Shown here: positions 60,238-64,000 of the stretch, in pieces
Layout: each line of letters starts with the position of its first letter
Numbering within the stretch: position 1 is the stretch's first letter
From: Gibbula magus
Taxonomy: Eukaryota; Mollusca; Gastropoda; Trochida; Trochidae
NCBI GenBank assembly: GCA_936450465.1
Contig: OW388289.1
Coordinates: 77,984,593 to 78,048,592 of the forward strand
Length of the DNA stretch: 64,000 bases
Direction: 5' to 3'
Notes under the pieces: model-generated
What the model was told of the DNA's origin: nothing
Seen by the model: the letters and a program-made list of their open reading frames with translations, nothing else
Database searches by the model: none
Made by a program: the position numbers and the translations under genes

Positions 60238-61878
60238 CACTCATGGCAAAAATGGTTGTCACCCCCTAATATTTAATTAAATTGGAGTTTATATCACATT
60301 GTATGCATGGCAATGTTGGTTTTCCATGGAAATGTCATTACAGGCATGAAGTTACATTAACTCACACTTTACAATGAACAGATTCAGCGGTTTCATGTAG
60401 ACCACGTGCATTTCATTGAAATGATTGAAATTTGTCTCCTTAGGTTTGTCATTTCCATCGATTACTATAGACCTCTTTCATAAGATACAGCTTCACGACT
60501 ATAGTTTCTGAAAAGCATAGACCATGCCTGGTCCCACTCCACCAGGAATCAGACATGAAATCATTGGCATGAGTCGTGGTGGCGCTTCGAATCGTGTCAT
60601 TGCTGCAGCATGTAACGTCAGTGTTAGAACTGTTCAAAGGATTAAAAGACTGCACGCCATACAGGGAAATGTTGTTCCGAATAAGTCTTCAGGCCGTCCC
60701 AAGAAAACTACGGTTCGTCAGGATAGAATTCTTCTTCGTTTGACCCGACGTCATAGACGTCTTTCGTCTTTGACTCTTGCACAGAGATGGGGGGCTCATA
60801 TTAATACGCCCATTTGCCGGAGAACTGTAGTGAACAGGTTGCTCCAGCATGGATATAAGGCAAGAAGACCTGCCATCAAACCATTCTGGACACTGGTCCA
60901 CCGCAGGGCACGGCTTGCTTGGGCGCAGCAGCACCGCAGAATCCAACTTGGACATTGGCGTCACGTCATATTTACTGATGAGTCTCGTTTCCTACTGCAT
61001 AAGGTGGACAGGAGAATGAGAGTGCGACGTTTACGTGGGGAAAGGTTCAATGACGACTGTCTGCAGCATCAGGTTGCCCACGGTGGCGGTTCTGTACACG
61101 TATGGGCAGGAATACACCATAACGGTAAAACGGATCTTGTCGTCCTTCAAGGAAACGTCAACCAGAGGTCGTACAGACGTCTTCTTGAAACCGTTTGCCT
61201 CCCACATGCAAGAAGAGTGTATGGCAACAACTTCCTGTTGCAGGACGATAATGCACCAGCCCATCGTGCACGTACAGTGAACGCTTTCATTCAGGCACAA
61301 GGAGTAACAAGATTGCCCTGGCCTTCAAAAAGTCCGGATATGAATCCGATAGAACATGCTTGGGATCAGCTTGACCGTGCAATTAGAAGACTGGACCCTG
61401 CTCCTGCAAATTTACAGCAATTGCGGGCTGCTCTTGTGAATGAATGGAACAATTTGGCTGTTGCAAACATCAACACACTGATAGACAGTATGCCTGCCCG
61501 AATTATCGCCCTTGAAAATTCCAGAGGCGGTGCTACCCGATATTAGGCTTGTAAATATACTCATACATGACTGCAGAATGAAATAAAACCGACAATTGAA
61601 CTTGAAAATGTAATTTGTTTTATTGATACCCATCCAATTGATACTATATGGATACTGTAAAAAATTGCCCTTTTTCACAGGGACCATACATATCCTGATA
61701 GAATTTCTTAAATTGGCCAGCACAAGACCAAAATACAAGCTGGTATGTTTTACGAATGTTTTTCCCAATCACACAAATCATTCTGACAGTTATTGCATGT
61801 TTGATTATTTGTCCACACTCAGTTAAACTTGACGTAGCGTTCTCAGTCTGGGGGTGACAACCATTTTTGCCATGAGTG
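60238..61878 (+). mobile_element. Intact Tc1-family DNA transposon inserted in the satellite array
   Basis: The element is 1641 bp with perfect 29-bp inverted ends (CACTCATGGCAAAAATGGTT then GTCACCCCC, and its exact complement), flanked by TA on both sides (60236-60237 and 61879-61880) as expected for Tc1/mariner. It carries one uninterrupted transposase gene. The satellite units continue on both sides. Identical ends and an open gene suggest recent activity. Confidence 0.92.
60524..61546 (+). CDS. Tc1-family DD34E transposase (340 aa)
   Basis: It cuts and pastes the element by DDE chemistry in the nucleus. The N-terminal part (about 1-110) has paired helix-turn-helix features (RVIAAACNVSVRTVQRIKRL, about 24-43) and an AT-hook/NLS-like SGRPKKT (56-62). 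The catalytic domain holds D152 (VIFTDESRF), D242 (LLQDDNAPAHRA) and E277 (SPDMNPIEHAWD); 34 residues separate D242 and E277, the Tc1 signature. The glycine-rich GGGSVHVWAGI (187-197) is also typical. Length matches complete Tc1 transposases and all catalytic residues are present. The start is the first ATG, preceded by about 285 bp of element sequence; an AATAAA (61582-61587) follows the TAG stop. Codon use is more GC-rich than its surroundings, consistent with arrival by transposition. Confidence 0.95.
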   Translation: MPGPTPPGIRHEIIGMSRGGASNRVIAAACNVSVRTVQRIKRLHAIQGNVVPNKSSGRPKKTTVRQDRILLRLTRRHRRLSSLTLAQRWGAHINTPICRRTVVNRLLQHGYKARRPAIKPFWTLVHRRARLAWAQQHRRIQLGHWRHVIFTDESRFLLHKVDRRMRVRRLRGERFNDDCLQHQVAHGGGSVHVWAGIHHNGKTDLVVLQGNVNQRSYRRLLETVCLPHARRVYGNNFLLQDDNAPAHRARTVNAFIQAQGVTRLPWPSKSPDMNPIEHAWDQLDRAIRRLDPAPANLQQLRAALVNEWNNLAVANINTLIDSMPARIIALENSRGGATRY

Positions 61879-61951
61879 TATATGTTAGATATATATGAAG
61901 CAATAGATGTGACTGGTTCGTGTGATACTCGGAATTGCACAGATATATGTT

Positions 61952-62032
<81 letters not shown>

Positions 62033-62420
62033 GCAATAGATTTGACTAGTTCGTGTGAACATGGAATTGCACAGATATATGTTAGATATATATGAAGCAA
62101 TAGATGTGACTAGTTCGTGTGAAACTCGGAATTGCACAGATATATGTTAGATAATTAAATATGAAGCAATAGATGTGACTGGTTCGTGTGATACTTGGAA
62201 TTGCACAGATATATTTTAGACATAATATATGAAGCAATAGATGTGACTAGTTCGTGTGAAACTCGAAATTGCACAGATATATGTTAGACATAATATATGA
62301 AGCAAAAAAGTGATTAGTTCGTGTGAACATGGAATGGCCCAGATATATGTTAGATATATATGAAGCAATAGATGTGACTGGTTCGTGTGATACTCGGAAC
62401 TGCACAGATATATGTTAGAT
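61879..62420 (+). repeat. 65-bp satellite array, right part, with long (AT)n expansion
   Basis: The array resumes after the transposon with about eight more units up to AGATATGTAAAACTAA. An (AT)n run of nearly 40 units (about 61952-62029) has expanded from the ATATAT part of one unit. Later units are more diverged. Confidence 0.88.
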
Positions 62421-62429
62421 ATGTAAAAC

Positions 62430-64000
62430 TAATAATGAGACTGGTTGTCGTGATGCACCTAACTGCACTGATGAGAGACTGGTGTCCGATTACCACATGC
62501 ATGTTGTACATGTTGCCGAAAGGAAACCAGACAGGGTTAACTGCATAATTGAGCGTATTAGCAATGCATTGTGACATAAATGCACTTCCGTTGCACTTAT
62601 TACTAAGAATAGCAACATGTCATGTGAAGAAAAGGGACACTTAACAGTTCGGCTTTTTGGCTCGTATTAATTATTTTGTACATCCAAACATTAAAAACAT
62701 ATACATCATTAATTTTATTTTACGTTATTGATAGACTATTTTATTGTTTTATTTTCAAATTATATTATTGTACCACAGATTTTGCTTTAATTTAATATGG
62801 TATGGTAACGTTCAGACCAATATTATCTATGTCATACATGATGTTGTAAACGTTTCAGTGTCTACATATCTAATATGAAACCGTTACAAGTTTTAAAACG
62901 CTAAGGATCTACACCCACAATTACTTGTACACTTCTACTGTATAGACTACACCATTTCTAGTTGATTAAATCAGGCAGTATTTAATGTGCATGAGCGAGC
63001 GGTCTCTTAGTATACCGCAATATGTCTTTGATCCTCGTGGACTAACAAGTTATCAGAAGGACCCACCTGTCTACCTGCTGAGGATTTATTACAGGTATAT
63101 ATGCTGTGTAAATCACATGTCTGAACGTAGAGTAATTGACTATACAATAATGAGGACTATAAAAGCACATGGAAGACTGTGTATATGCCAATAACACTAA
63201 TTCACGATGACAATAAGTAACACCATCAAACATGATCATATCTTTCTCTACATTGTTATATTAGATAATGCAGTTAGTTAATAATTAGTTACTAATAACG
63301 TATTTATCATCTTCATATGTTTGTAATTTGATGTTGATAACTTTAAAGGCGTATGAAATAATATTTGAATACTTTTGACTTTTATCAACACGTAAATGCC
63401 AACCGAAAATCTATGTTGCTCTGGGTGTATGGGTAAAGAAGTAAATATTGTATCGTTAATGGTAGCTAAATAAGTTGATGAAATGTATTTGAAAAATAAT
63501 GTCACCAATAGTAAAACACCCTTCTCTCTTCAGAAAATCAAGTTAAAAAATCAGTGTACATGGTTCCCTAAAGCCATTGGAATCGTTTTTGTCATTAAAA
63601 ATAATAAAATGTGTTCACAAAAAATGGCCGCCATGCAATTTTTGCCTTATACGCAATATTGTTATTCCCACTACGGATAATTGGTTTGTTTAATAAGATG
63701 TTTTACCCTTTAATGTAAATATAAATGACATAAACTGTCATTATAAATGAGTAATCTGAAAAAATAAAATTTGCAAAAAAACGTGCTACTGCCCCTTTAA
63801 GTGCTGAAGATAATTATTATTTTAGTTAATTTACGTTCATATAATGACATCCTCTTATCATAAACTGTTTATATGTATGTGAAATGAGAGTTGGATTCCA
63901 TGTAGAATAAAGCTATACAAAATGGATCATTCTTTAAAACGATAAGCTCAATGAAAAAAATTTATCAATCTTATTATCAATCTTATTAATAATAATATAT
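62430..64000. other. Intergenic, no supported gene
   Basis: AT-rich. A GC-bearing patch AAAATGGCCGCCATGCAA at about 63623 and a CTGCCCCTTTAAG motif at about 63788 may belong to a diverged repeat, but nothing can be assigned. Confidence 0.35.

Noticed and set aside
60689..61300. Open frames antisense to or in other frames of the transposase gene
   Set aside because: Shadows of the GC-richer transposase coding sequence.
59553..62137. Series of overlapping minus-strand open frames with repeated SHEPVTS...YISNIYLCNS
   Set aside because: They are translations of the 65-bp satellite; the period is not a multiple of three and frames shift between units.

Overview
The window looks like nuclear DNA of a metazoan, most likely a gastropod mollusc and possibly an abalone. 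It is AT-rich, genes are split into short exons with GT..AG introns of 0.1 to 7 kb, and mobile-element debris is dense. The abalone guess rests on recollection of short repeats ending in (ACTC)n and is an inference.

Three related genes dominate. Gene A (minus strand, about 1-1400, cut by the left edge) shows only its promoter and two signal-peptide exons. Gene B (plus, 11936 to about 15505) is a complete secreted protein of about 425 residues with one intact von Willebrand factor A (VWA) domain and one degenerate VWA. Gene C (plus, 31903 to 50047) encodes about 623 residues: signal peptide, two intact VWA domains and a degenerate C-terminal VWA. B and C share exon phases, domain order and linker exons, so they are paralogues; A shares the 5' exon plan and is probably a third copy. 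They resemble matrilin/collagen-VI type extracellular matrix proteins. Gene C has two phase-compatible signal-peptide first exons (31903 and 40523), suggesting alternative promoters.

Between the genes lie: degenerate CAAAGTCAA arrays (6-8 kb); several fold-back (MITE-like) elements (16.8, 20.7, 21.0-21.4, 21.7, 42.1, 56.0 kb); two tRNA-like SINE copies (22.6, 24.8 kb); a 30-bp-arm hairpin at 29.6 kb that encloses a hammerhead-ribozyme-like core; a decayed Tc1/IS630-type transposase (36 kb); and 36-bp and 105-bp tandem repeats (35.4, 39.3 kb).

The right end (55.8-62.4 kb) is a mobile-element cluster: a Jockey-like LINE fragment carrying a 65-bp retroposed insert with its own target-site duplication, a dead CR1/L2-like LINE, and a 65-bp satellite array split by an apparently intact Tc1 transposon (60238-61878; 29-bp perfect inverted repeats, 340-residue DD34E transposase).

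Exon boundaries come from reading splice sites and frame by eye. No similarity search was run, and RNA evidence would be needed to fix transcript ends.
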